Source: Isoetes taiwanensis | Taxonomy: Eukaryota > Streptophyta > Lycopodiopsida > Isoetales > Isoetaceae | Assembly (NCBI GenBank): GCA_021234155.1 | Contig: JAJEKV010000647.1 | Coordinates: forward strand, 62,001 to 126,000 | Direction: 5' to 3' | DNA: 64,000 nucleotides | Shown: positions 33,362 through 43,339 of the stretch, piece by piece | Layout of the letters: each line of letters opens with the position of its first letter | Position numbering within the stretch: position 1 is the stretch's first letter | Made by a program: the position numbers and the translations under genes | The notes under the pieces: model-generated | The model's database searches: none | Seen by the model: only the letters and a program-made list of their open reading frames with translations | Told to the model about the DNA's origin: nothing

Positions 33362-35583
33362 ATGATCCTGGAGGGAGGAGAGAAAATGCAGATGATTTTG
33401 AAGGTCGGAATGCACATGCAGACGATTCTGAAGGTGGAAATGCACATGCAGACGATTCTGAAGCTGGAAATGCACATGCAAATGAACATGCAAATGAACA
33501 TGCAGATTCTGAAGGTCGGAATGCACATGCAGATTATCCCAGAGCTCCAAGTTCCGATGTAAATGCAGGTACATTTTAGTTTAATAGTTTTTCTGTTACT
33601 TTAGTAGTTTAGTTTAGTAGTTTTTCTGTTAGTTTAGTAGTTTAGTTTAGTAGTTAGTAGTTTTTAGCTAGTTCTGTTACTTGTTATTAGTAGTTTTTGT
33701 TGTTAATTTTATTTACTTGTATGTCTTTTTTTGTTAGGTGTGGTTATGGAAAGTGAGTGTCCCTCATTCTTTCTTTGTAGTCCTCTTGAGGCTATGGAGA
33801 ATGGCAGTGACGAGGATGGCAGAGGTAAAGAGGATGTTGAGGGTACAACCACAGGTAATGTTGATGGCACAGCCACAGGAGTTGAGAGTAGCAGAGGTGT
33901 GGTTGATATGGCAATAGATAAACGGAAAGGAAAGAAGCCATTAAGAGTTGGAGGGATTACTAGTTTGGACCCGGATCTTGTTAGTAGAGTTAATTCTGGC
34001 TTTGAGAATCCAGGGGAGACAAAAGATGATTGGGTCAGGGGCAGATTCGATGCTTGGAGGCTACATGTTGGGAAGGGAATTGAACAGAAAATTGAGGATA
34101 TTCCTTTGGAAGAACTTGCAAATAATTTGGAAGAATTCATGCTTCGCGTGCGTCGTCTTGATGGAAATGTTACCCTCCAGATTCATAAGTATCTTAAATT
34201 TTATTTATTAGTTTTGTTTCTTGAATTATTAACGTTTTGTATTTACTGTTTGTTGTTATTTCTTTATTTTGCAGGTTGCAGAATTTGTTTCGAGGATTCA
34301 ATAGGATCTTGCATCGTGCACAAGATGCAAGGATGATGCATACTAAGGCAGAAGAGAAGATGATTGATATCTACCATGATATCAAATTCTGCAAAGCTCA
34401 TAGAGCATTGGAGGTTGCAATGGAGGAATCTGCTGCTGATGGTTTTATTCCAAAGCGCAAAAAGTCTGATATCTTGAGTAGGGAGGATCAGGCCAAGATT
34501 TTGGCGCATGGAGCACACCAAGTAACAAATAATTTGGGTCTTCAGAAGAGGTTCGCGTTTCATATTCTATTCTATTCTATTGCATGTCTCGATTTCTTAT
34601 TCGTGGAGGGAAGGAACTCTGCAAGGTGCGTGACTTTCAATTTGCGATTGGAAAGGATTTTGTGAGAGACTATTTAGAATACTGTGAGACTACCAGTAAA
34701 AATTGATATGGAGGCATTAATAAATGTAAGCCCAAAGACTTCCGAGAGCCAGTTAGGTGCTATGAAGTTGACGTTCTTGAGTGCTGGAGGCAGTTAGAGT
34801 TCAGACTTCCAAAATATGAAGTGAAGGATAAGTTTGGTGGCAGATTTATGTTCCTGCAGGCCATCAATCATCCTAGAACGGACATTTGGTATTCTATTAA
34901 TCATGTCTCTTCGAAGACAATTGGTACTTGGCGGAAGGACATAGTCACGATCTGCCATATTGATGGTAATTATACCAACAAGAGTTGCAGAAGCACTGCA
35001 ATTACACAGATGAGTGTTTCGGGTGTGCCAATTGAGGTGGGAATGAAGATTAGCGGGCATAAGAATCGTGAATCATACCAGAGGTATGATCAGAGTGGAA
35101 TTGTAGCGAAAGCATCTGCAATGGATGTCCTCAATTCTGGTAAATCTTATTCTGATTCATTTTCTGAAAACGTAAGGATCTTGAGTGCTGGTTTATCTGG
35201 CAATGCGGAGAAGGCTGCTGCACTTCATTTAGATGCTTCTACTTCTCGTCCTCTTCATGACATTTCCAATATTTCTGGTTAGTTTCAAGTTAATGTTTTT
35301 ATCTCATTTAATTATGTAGTTGTCAGATTTAATTGTGTAATGTTTTTACTGTGTTTTGTTTGCAAGTTCTGGTAGTCATTATTATGCGCCTGTTGTAATT
35401 GATGATGATTACATGAATGATCTTGATCGTATGTTAGAAGATAAGCCAGCATTGAAGAAATACTTCTGTGATGGAAAACCTTATTCCAGTGGAAGAGTTT
35501 CGATTACAGGTAACAATATACAGAATATTGTCATTCACGTTGGAAGTATGAGCGACGCAGGACCCTTGGTTAGTTCATTGTAA
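33362..35583 (+). CDS. Crypton/DUF3504-type tyrosine recombinase, spliced, with frame breaks
   Basis: Exons by eye: 33362-33568, 33738-34188, 34275 to ~35277, ~35367-35509; the true 5' end may be near 32936. The first part is an acidic repeat (DDSEGGNAHA units, 33390-33540). Next is an N-terminal helical domain (WVRGRFDAWRLHVGKGIEQK, LEEFMLRVRRLDGN, LQNLFRGFNRILH). The catalytic domain has the first Arg in IRGGKEL (34602-34604), TNKSCRSTAIT (Arg 34989-34991), SGHKNRESYQRYDQ (His 35058-35060; nucleophile Tyr 35085-35087). The usual NHSLR His is Lys here. Two breaks occur in the middle exon: one missing base near 34598 and a stop near 34692. Known relatives cut and rejoin DNA through a phosphotyrosine link; some are domesticated. 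It could be a mobile copy or a host gene. Confidence 0.7.
33390..33545 (+). repeat. In-frame acidic coding repeat of the recombinase gene
   Basis: A 30 bp unit (GGAAATGCACATGCAGACGA, then TTCTGAAG) repeats about four times, plus shorter CAAATGAACATG units. In the frame that joins the next exon it encodes DDSEGGNAHA, low-complexity and acidic; the other frames give unlikely MQTILKVEMH-type strings. Confidence 0.75.
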
Positions 35584-35737
35584 GTTCTTTTAAATATGCA
35601 TCTCCGATTATGCAACTCTGATTAAATATGCAACTCTGATTATGTTGGACTTTTATTATTATTGCAGGAAATGATGCAGCAGGAGTTGATACAGGAGTTG
35701 ATACTCTTATTTGTGACCGGTGGCCTCAAGAATGTGG

Positions 35738-35920
35738 AAGCATCAAGAACAGAGGTAAATCACCTAAACATCAACAATGCAACCACATTTTTTTTTTTTT
35801 TTTTGTTAAACTTCATGGTTTTGAAACAGTGCCATGTGGCATAGTGTTTTTGGTGAATGCGAGGGCAAAATGGCTTCTAACCATTTTTACGTTAAGGAAT
35901 GCCTTTATTTATGTACTCCA
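35738..35920 (+). repeat. Tandem block, unit 2, part A right half
   Basis: Matches 29227-29410: GTGGAAGCATCAAGAACAGA, GGTAAATCACCTAAA, AACTTCATGGTTTTG, CCATGTGGCATAGTGTTTTT and CTAACCATTTTTAC. A poly-T run at 35790-35805 is longer than in unit 1. Confidence 0.75.
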
Positions 35921-35949
35921 TGTGGAAGTGTGGTTGCTATTTATTATCT

Positions 35950-36260
35950 TTTCTTTTATTGGGTTGTATATAGGATGTGTGTGCTAGGTGAGGAGGAGAT
36001 ATAGAGTCTACTAGCAGATGAGGTTTGTTTAGAATATAGAAGTACTGAGATTGACATGAAATATTTTATTAGTTATTACTGAGATCGAAGTAATTATTTA
36101 TTAGTTATTAGCGAGGCTTGCCCCCCCCAATTCCTACAAGTCCAAGTCTAGCTTGTCCACGTGGTATGACACATCAGCTGAAATTGATAAGTACCATTGG
36201 ATTTATAATTTTCTAATCTAACGGACATGAAATTTAGGAAAGCTCTAAAAATTAGGGTGA
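35950..36260 (+). repeat. Tandem block, unit 2, part B
   Basis: Second copy of 31470-32230, shorter. In this unit parts A and B are separated by only ~30 bp, whereas ~2 kb lies between them in unit 1. Confidence 0.6.
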
Positions 36261-36269
36261 GATTCCATT

Positions 36270-37685
36270 ACAGCGGACGTCTTTTATTGACGTGGCATTA
36301 AAGTCTCCATATTAAAATGGAGTGTTTGCGCATGAGATTCTACGCTCATGTATGTCCTTTTGAACAGGATGTTAACTTTTTTCTCCCACATGGCGAGAAG
36401 AGATAGGTGGTTATATTTTTATTTTTTTTGGCGAGGGGAGGATTATTGACCCGAGGTTAAAAATAGTTAAAATAATGACACTTTCACATATGCACATAAA
36501 GACCAGGGAAAATGGAATATGTCAAGCCTCTTAATTTTCAGACGTGTCGAAACTTTATTTGCTTGTAATTAAAAGTTAAGTTCTAAATGCCGTAGTTAAA
36601 TCTCACCTTTAGATGCCCGCTCCTTTCAATTGCATCGATAAACTTCTACAGAGGTTGTTCCGGCACTTGACGACCTTTTCTTTGGCCTCTAAGATTCTCC
36701 TCCTTTTTCTTGGTCGGTAGAAGCATTTAGAAGTGGAGTGTAAATTAAAAAATATGTGGAAAGCGCATGAGCATTTGCAAGTGAATAAAATGGCTTTAGA
36801 GAAGCTTTAGGCAATTCGTGAATCCTTAATAATCGTCTCCGTTGTCAGTGCTTATCATGCTGTTTGAATCTACTTGCATTTTCCTTCCTACTTGGGATAA
36901 TTGAGTATGGCATTGAGCATAAACGGTTTTTTCGCTGCAAAGTTTAACCCAATAACCAGAGACCAAAGGTATCTTACCAAAACACAAGCTGGATATCATT
37001 AGATGGATCACACGATTAATTGCATGTTTCTGCCAAAACAAGCCAAATTTGTAGGTGATGCTTGCACTTGCTGATCTTTCCAAGCGGGCAAGGCCTTCAA
37101 CTTGCAAGATTGATTGCATAGGACAAATATTGAATCTGCTAGGTTTTATTTCTGATAAAATATGTACCTTTATTAACATTGCATGTTTGTATTATGTATT
37201 TAACAAACTAGATCTAGATGGTCCTTCAGATAAAGTGACCCCAATGCTGGACATAAATCCAGACTTGCTTTTGAAGACTCCACCGTGATAAATTATCTAG
37301 AGAGAGATGGAGATAACTAATATTGAACAAAGGGAAAAACTGGTGGGACAAGCTCCACACCTAGCTTGATATATAATTATGGATACGACTCTATATGAAT
37401 AACTGGTGGGACAAGCTCCACACCTAGCTTGATATATAATTATAGATGCGACTCTATATGAATGGATACAATTCTGTATGTAGATTGCCATGTCACATGA
37501 TGACAGTGGCCTATATGATGAGGCGGAGGGTTGCATATATTCAACAAGATAGGACACCAAACATATCTACAAGGAACATTGACAGCACCCAGAACTCCAA
37601 TAGATCTAAATGCCCTCCAATAGATTCAAATGCCTTGAGAAAGCAATCTAGAAGGTAAGGTCTTGGAGCGAAAATGACACACAGG
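36270..37685. other. No gene recognised
   Basis: AT-rich. Small frames at 36826-37179 (minus) and 37055-37288 (plus) have no known domain. A 63 bp tandem duplication lies near the right end. Confidence 0.4.
37338..37463 (+). repeat. 63 bp tandem duplication
   Basis: AACTGGTGGGACAAGCTCCA and the following 43 bases occur at 37338-37400 and 37401-37463 with two differences. Confidence 0.9.
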
Positions 37686-37689
37686 AGGT

Positions 37690-39530
37690 TTGCAATCAAT
37701 ATGCGGACAATACGTTCCTCTTTCTAATCGCTAACGTTGAGAATCTTGCAGCTGCCAAATTGCTTTTAGACTTTTTTCAGCTTCCCGTGTCCTTGTGGAT
37801 GGCGAGAATTGTACGACTTTATGGACATTGGATACGCAGGCTACGGCGTGTGTTCATGATTATCCATGGAAATTACTTGCGCATAGACGGACCATCAAGT
37901 TGTTGGGGATTCCGGTTGGCATCCATGTTACTATGGGGCTGCATGGGAGGAGATCATTAGGGTTTGGAGAAGCACTTGTTACGGTGGTCCACACCAAAAG
38001 TAAGTCTCTAGATTAGCATGACTGATGTACAAGTCAGTCCTTAGTAGTACCCATGTTTATATGGCATCCATCTTGCTAGCCCCTTGAACAACAAAGTGCG
38101 TGAGCTCATTGCAATAGTTCGAAACTTTATATGGGGGGCTACTGAGAAAAGTGATGTGATTAAGGTGGCGTGGTCGAAGTGCATCCTTCCCAAATGGGTA
38201 GGTGGTCTAGGTATGATGGACTTCTTACTGCAGAGCAAAGTCCTTATTTCAAAGTTCATTTGGAGACTCCTGAATGGTGAAGATGATTCTCCTAGTTTAC
38301 GCCTTCTTAAACAAGCTCTTGGCACTGTATCCCTCTAGGCAAAAAGGCTGTTAAATCAGTCCTATTTTGGGTATTATTTTAGACTCTGCAGCCTTTTCCA
38401 AGTGCTTCTCCATTTCTGCGTGGCTTGTTGACAAAATGGGAGGCAGTCAAACATCTTTTCTGGCCATGCTCCTCCATCCACACCCTATTGGAGACTCCAT
38501 GGTGGTGGGCACCACTGCCTCCAGACCCCTCAGCACCTCCTCGGCGGCATCGGTTCATCCCCTTACACGGAGGCAGCCGGATTCTCGGGCAGCGTTGTCT
38601 CTGTTCAAGCATGGTATGAAGCGGGTCGCCTACTATCTTGGCTTGAATTTCATGCAAAGTTCTTGCTCTCTCGTTGGGATGTGTTTCTATGGGAGAAGGT
38701 CGCAGAAATTTTGTCTCTTGTAGTGCAAGTTGGTGTTGCTGAAAGATTGTCGTGGGACTGTCATGAAAATATTCACAAAGGCAAGCACTTGACAGATCAG
38801 TGTATCGCCTTCTTTTAGCACCACAACCTTTCCAGTTGCCAGATGGGTGGCACCTACAGGTTCCACAGCGCACTTTGTGTCGTACATGGCGATGGCTTTG
38901 GGATAGGTTGCTACACCCTAAAGTCTCTATACTATGGTGGCAGGTTATCCATAGGTGCCTGCGCGTTAATGCCTTCCGACATTGCTATGATCCTCGCATA
39001 TCTGCAGTATGCCCGCTCTACCTTTCAGCCGTTGAGACTCTTGAGCAATGTCTCTTTGATTGTCTAGAGGTTCAACCAATGTGGTCCTGGCTATAAGGCT
39101 TGTTTAACAGTACATTGGACTGCCGATGCATCCTCTTGGTGTCCTATCCTAATGCATGGCCCTCAGCTAAACAAAGGGCATTCCATCTTGGTTCTGGTTG
39201 GCTCTTTTGGTCGATATGGGAGCGTTGTAGACACATCATCTTCCAAGGCATTTATTCATCTGCACATGGTGTTATTATGGTGGCCCAGAAAAAGATACTG
39301 ACAGCCTATGAGTGCTCCTCTCTTGATTCAGAATTGATGGAACGCATCTAAATTCAGTATCTACGAATTGATTCTTATCGTTAGTCTCCCTTTCTGGAGC
39401 AGGCACATTGTGCTCCAGGCTCCTGCTCCTGTGGCATCTTTTTTGTGCTTACACAGTTAGATGAGACATGTAAATTTTGTACTTTTTATCTGATTAATAA
39501 ACTTTTTGGCTTTCGTCCGTAAAAAAAAAC
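37690..39530 (+). mobile_element. LINE, 5'-truncated, broken frames
   Basis: It starts inside the reverse transcriptase: QYADNTFLFLIANVENL at ~37700 matches the YADD box with the second Asp changed to Asn. Post-polymerase blocks follow (VRNFIWGATEKSDVIKVAW and KWVGGLGMMDF, 38115-38225), then a zf-RVT segment (LLHPKVSILWWQVIHRCLRV, CPLYLSAVETLEQCLFDC, 38910-39065) and a tail ending in a short A run at 39521. Several frameshifts lie between the blocks, so it is inactive. Confidence 0.8.
38084..39351 (+). pseudogene. LINE ORF2 C-terminal half
   Basis: The longest open pieces are 38084-38338 (RNFIWGA, GGLGMMDFLLQSKVLIS), 38800-39096 (zf-RVT: WWQVIHRCLRVNAFRHCYD, with a Cys/His pattern completed by CLFDCLEVQPMWSW) and 39100-39351 (LGSGWLFWSIWERCRH, QKKILTAYECSS). 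They lie in different frames and need at least two corrections to join. Confidence 0.75.
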
Positions 39531-39966
39531 CTTCTTTTTCGATCCAACTAAGTACATTTATTTCCTATATAATTATAAAAAACATATTGCTATAAAATTT
39601 AGGTTATATTGGGCTCTTCTTTTAAAAGGAGATAAGAATCGGTTTGCAAGTGTAAACCTTGTCCCATTGTTTGGTTATCGGATGCAAAGCATCAGTTCGA
39701 ACATAAAAATTGGGTGAGGCATTTTCTGCCCCATCCGCCAATATATGTGGGCCACGTGGCATGGATTCTTTCCCATAATCAATGATTCTTAAAGCATTTT
39801 TTGAGCATCACACTGTTATAACATGCTTCATACACAATTTCATTCAAAATATTCAATCAAATTTTACACAGATTGAGAAGTCTTTTGCATTGAAAAACAC
39901 GTGATACAAAGAATCTTCAGGTCCACTGAATTGCACAAAGCTGCGTAGGCAGGGTATTGGCAAGAA

Positions 39967-39971
39967 ATCTA
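39967..39971. other. Target-site duplication of the copia element, left
   Basis: ATCTA, directly before the left LTR. An identical ATCTA follows the right LTR at 45589-45593. Confidence 0.9.
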
Positions 39972-40598
39972 TGATGAAAATTGATCAGGTAATATTTGAG
40001 ATACAGTTAAAATTCTTCAACAGGAGTTCACATTTCTAAGGATAGATCAAGACTGGTTTGAGATCACTCTGAAGCAGTGCATATAATGGGGTTTGAATAT
40101 GTTTGGTCTATACATATTTGAAGGGGAGACAGATATGGTTTATTAACCTATCAAGTTAAATGGAAACATTCGTATAAACATTTAACCTATATGGTTGGTT
40201 TGGATATAGCTAAGACCTTGTCGGTCAAATGAGATTTGAACAGAAATACACGGAGAGAGATCGGTCCGGCTAATCGGCCGGACCCAAGATAAAAACACAA
40301 GAAGAATCTGTAGAAGGTATCGGATCGGGAACTCTGTAATGGACATTTGCATAATGAATCCGGAATACGCTTGGGCTATCGAAAATTAATAGTCAAAGTT
40401 GCTACAGTTTTAGGTCAATCCCATATGAACAGTAACTTCTATGATTTTGTGTTAAAGGTTTGAATGACATAAGAAATTTGCATAATCGAAGGTCTTCTCT
40501 TGAATTATATTGTGACCATTGTGTTGATGAATCAAAGGTGAATTGAATACAAGGTTATAAGTGTGATTGCATAAAGATTATCTAGAAAAATTTCTTCA
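39972..40598 (+). repeat. Left LTR (627 bp)
   Basis: TG...CA ended. Compared with the right LTR it lacks a 72 bp stretch after ...ATATGGTTGGTT and shows a few substitutions (for example AATACGC/AATGCGC, GTTTTAGG/GTTGAAGG). Confidence 0.9.
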
Positions 40599-40599
40599 T

Positions 40600-40611
40600 T
40601 GGTATCAGAGC
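40600..40611 (+). other. Primer-binding site
   Basis: TGGTATCAGAGC directly after the left LTR, complementary to the 3' end of plant initiator methionine tRNA, as usual in plant copia elements. Confidence 0.9.
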
Positions 40612-40624
40612 TATTTTTTAAATC

Positions 40625-41570
40625 ATGTCTACAAGATTTGGTGCAAATCTACTAACCTCTATTGAAGTGTTCAAAGGGGAGGGTGGATTTCAGATATGGA
40701 AGCAAGGAATTAAGCAAGTTTTGGAGTTTGAGAAGCTGTGGCATTTGATAGAAGATGGAGATGATAGGAGATCTGCAACAACAAGATCTAGGAGATCTGT
40801 TGCAGGGGAGACCAGTGAAGCATCTGTTGAAGGTGGAGGCAATAACTCACCTGCAGAAACAAGGAGTCCAGAGTCAGATGACGAGTTTAAAATAATGGAG
40901 GCACAGGTAGGCACTGCCATTAAGCTCAAGTTGAGAGGCATGAGTCCAAAAGAAATGTGGAAGTACATGGTAAGCCAATATGAAGTTAAAACTTCTTCTC
41001 AAATTGATGTACTGGAAAAATAATTAAGGAAGCTTAAGCTATTTGAAAAGGATAATTGGTAATATTTGGAGAAGTTTGACTCTATAATTGCAGATTTGGA
41101 AGGAGCAGGAATTATACTCAATGATGAGTATCAAATCTTGTCTTTAGCAAGATCTGTGTCCCATAATAATCGGTTGGCAACATTGATGAAATGTAGCTAG
41201 ATCAAAGGAGCACGCCATTCAAATGATTAGAAAGCGAGTTTGAGCAAAAGTTGTTGTTTATGATGAAGATGCATCCGCAGAAGTTTTGTTTTTTTGGGAA
41301 AGCCAAAGAAAGGTAAAAGTAACAAGGAAAGCTTGGACCTGTTTACAACCGCGAATCAATATGGGCACTTGAAATCGGGAATGTCCAAAATGGCAAGACC
41401 ATTAGGTGTTTTAATTGTGATGGAAAGGGGCACATTTCTTTAATGCTTGTCCAAGTCCAAGGGGCTTCAGTGGAAATCAAGGGGAAGAGGCGGGTTTGCA
41501 AGCACAAGAGGAGGAGCCGCGGAGGAAGGGGTGGATTCAAGGGTAATCCATCAGTCAATATAGTTTATTG
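40625..41570 (+). pseudogene. Copia gag (capsid) with zinc knuckle
   Basis: The first 133 codons are open and show the gag/UBN2 pattern (SIEVFKGEGGFQIWKQGIKQ, then LKLRGMSPKEMWKYMVSQYE). A stop at 41021 and further shifts follow. The zinc knuckle is seen near 41400-41445 as CFNCDGKGHIS, with its last Cys (NACP) in another frame after a one-base loss. Gag normally forms the virus-like particle that packages element RNA. Confidence 0.85.
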
Positions 41571-42330
41571 ATGATACCGCTGAGGTAAGCAAACTTGGTG
41601 AAATTTTGACTATTTCAAGGGACTTGCATAAGAAGGATAACAAATTGTTGATAATAGATTCGTGGGAGTGAGAAAACCGCGGACTTGTGATCAAGCTTTG
41701 TTAAAGGAGTGCATGAAGAAAAATCTTGGGTCACGTAATTTGGGAGATGGAGGATTAAAAAGATTGAAAGATCTCGCATATTAGAAATTTTTGATTTAGA
41801 AGGAAAAGAAGTGGAACTTAAAGATGTGTTGTGTGTTCCAGGGCTTGTTAGAATTTTGATTTCAGTTTGTCAATTAGTGGATTTAGGATACAAGGTGTTA
41901 TTTGAAAAGCTGGAATGTAAGATCTTTCATGGAAATAAAATCAAGTTTATTGGAAAAAGGGTTGGGAACCTTTTTGGACTCGATTGTAAGCATATTCCAA
42001 GTTTAAATGTGGTTGAATATCCATCATTAAAAACATGGCATAATAGGATGTGCCACACTAACATGGATAACATTAATATACTCCGCTTCAAAAAGGGCCT
42101 TATATAAAGCAAATGGATTGAGGAGGAGGGGAATATGCTATGTGCAAGGCTGCATATTGGGGAAGCAAACACGGTTTCATTTAAAAGATCATTCAAAAGA
42201 GCAAGGGGAGTATTGGATTTAATCCACACTGACCTATGTGGTCCCGTAAATGTGACAAGCATGGCTGGTCATAAATATTTTATGACCTTTATAGATGACT
42301 TTAGCAGAAAGACAAAAACCTACCGCTAAA
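41570..42330 (+). pseudogene. Copia protease and GAG-pre-integrase region
   Basis: The protease region lies at ~41570-41800 in mixed frames, and I could not read its active-site triplet securely. LKDVLCVPGLVRILISVCQL (41814 on) and LKTWHNRMCHTNMDNI (42030 on) are the typical end of protease and the zinc-binding H..H start of integrase. VLDLIHTDLCGPVNV and HKYFMTFIDDFSRKT (42210-42315) begin the integrase core. Confidence 0.8.
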
Positions 42331-43000
42331 AACAAAAGATCGGGCCTTTGAAGCACTAAAAACTCTACATTGCTGAAGTAGAGCTGGAAACAAAGTGGGA
42401 GAAGAGTCAAGTGCATTCTGACGATAGAGGGGTGAGTATTTGTCTCACGAAGTTTAAGTGGTTTTGTGCAAAAAGAGGTATTAAAAGACAATTGACATGT
42501 AGATATTCTCCTCAACAAAATGGTGTAGCGAGAAAGGAAAAATCGAACTCTCCTCAATGCGATAGGTCAATGTTGAAGTATTCGGATTGCCAAATTACAC
42601 TTGGAATGAGGCTCTTGAAACAAAGAAGATATATTCAAAATATTTTGCCATCCACAAGTACAAAGGGAATTGCGATGATATGTTATGGTCGGGTAAATTA
42701 CCTAACTATGAAAATCTAAAAGCTTATGGTTGTTTGGCTTTTGCCCATGTGCTCCGAAAGCAATTAAGAAGTAAGCTTGATGACGTATACGCATACATCA
42801 CCTATTTAGTAGGATATGACTCAAGTTCAAAGGGTTATAGACTATTTGACCGCATTACCGTGAAAATAATTGTGAGCAGGGGATGTGGTGTTCGGATGAA
42901 CATCAATTTTACGAGAAAAATTCCAAGGGTTAATGATAAAAGAACAGGGAGACAATGAACAAAGGGATGTCGACCTTGAAGAAAAGGTAACAGTTGCAGA
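42330..43000 (+). pseudogene. Copia integrase core and C-terminus
   Basis: Continues the integrase with YSPQQNGVARKE (42507-42542, holding the end of the D,D,E core), then NYENLKAYGCLAFAHV and YLVGYDSSSKGYRLFD (42700-42850). At least three frameshifts separate these pieces. Confidence 0.8.
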
Positions 43001-43339
43001 CAATGGGGCCAGATCATATTGAATCAAATAGGGTCGGATAGTGACTCGAAGATGAAGATATAACCGGAGACAAATGATCAAAACATAATAAATAATAGAG
43101 TTGAAAAGATATGTCTGCTGGTAATGAATTGGAAAATATAGAGCCACAAAATGAAAAAAGCAAAAAGGAGGAGCGTAAGAACTGAAGCTCAAATGTTAAA
43201 TGATGAGAATCAAGGTTTGGGTGACTTGCATGGCGTAGGTAAAATGAGTTTGGCGTATAGGAGACTCCAAAGAACAAAATGTTGAGGTGGAAAATATCTT
43301 TGATGTGTTAATTCGAAAATTGTGACCGCCAAAGAGTTA

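Larger units (their letters stand above)
32752..35739 (+). mobile_element. Crypton-like tyrosine-recombinase element (proposed limits)
   Basis: Part A of tandem unit 2 is interrupted here by ~3 kb that carries a DUF3504-type recombinase gene. AATGTGGAA stands at both edges (32752-32760 and 35731-35739). Cryptons move by recombinase without LTRs or long inverted ends and leave only short direct repeats, so this fits, but AATGTGGAA is common in the flanking minisatellite. An apparent last exon also reads across the right edge, so the right limit is uncertain. Confidence 0.5.

Noticed and set aside
32936-33562. Single 208-codon open frame over the start of the recombinase element
   Set aside because: It crosses likely introns and reads the acidic repeat in a frame (MQTILKVEMH-type) that does not join the recombinase exons. 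Its first ~75 codons could still be a real first exon.
33323-33574. Minus-strand open frames over the acidic repeat
   Set aside because: Histidine-rich shadow frames of a coding repeat on the other strand.
32752-35739. DIRS-type retrotransposon instead of Crypton
   Set aside because: No reverse transcriptase or RNase H lies near the tyrosine recombinase, so a Crypton-like origin fits better.
38367-38887. Open frames on both strands (118 and 164 codons)
   Set aside because: They sit between LINE ORF2 blocks and are out-of-frame shadows of that element.
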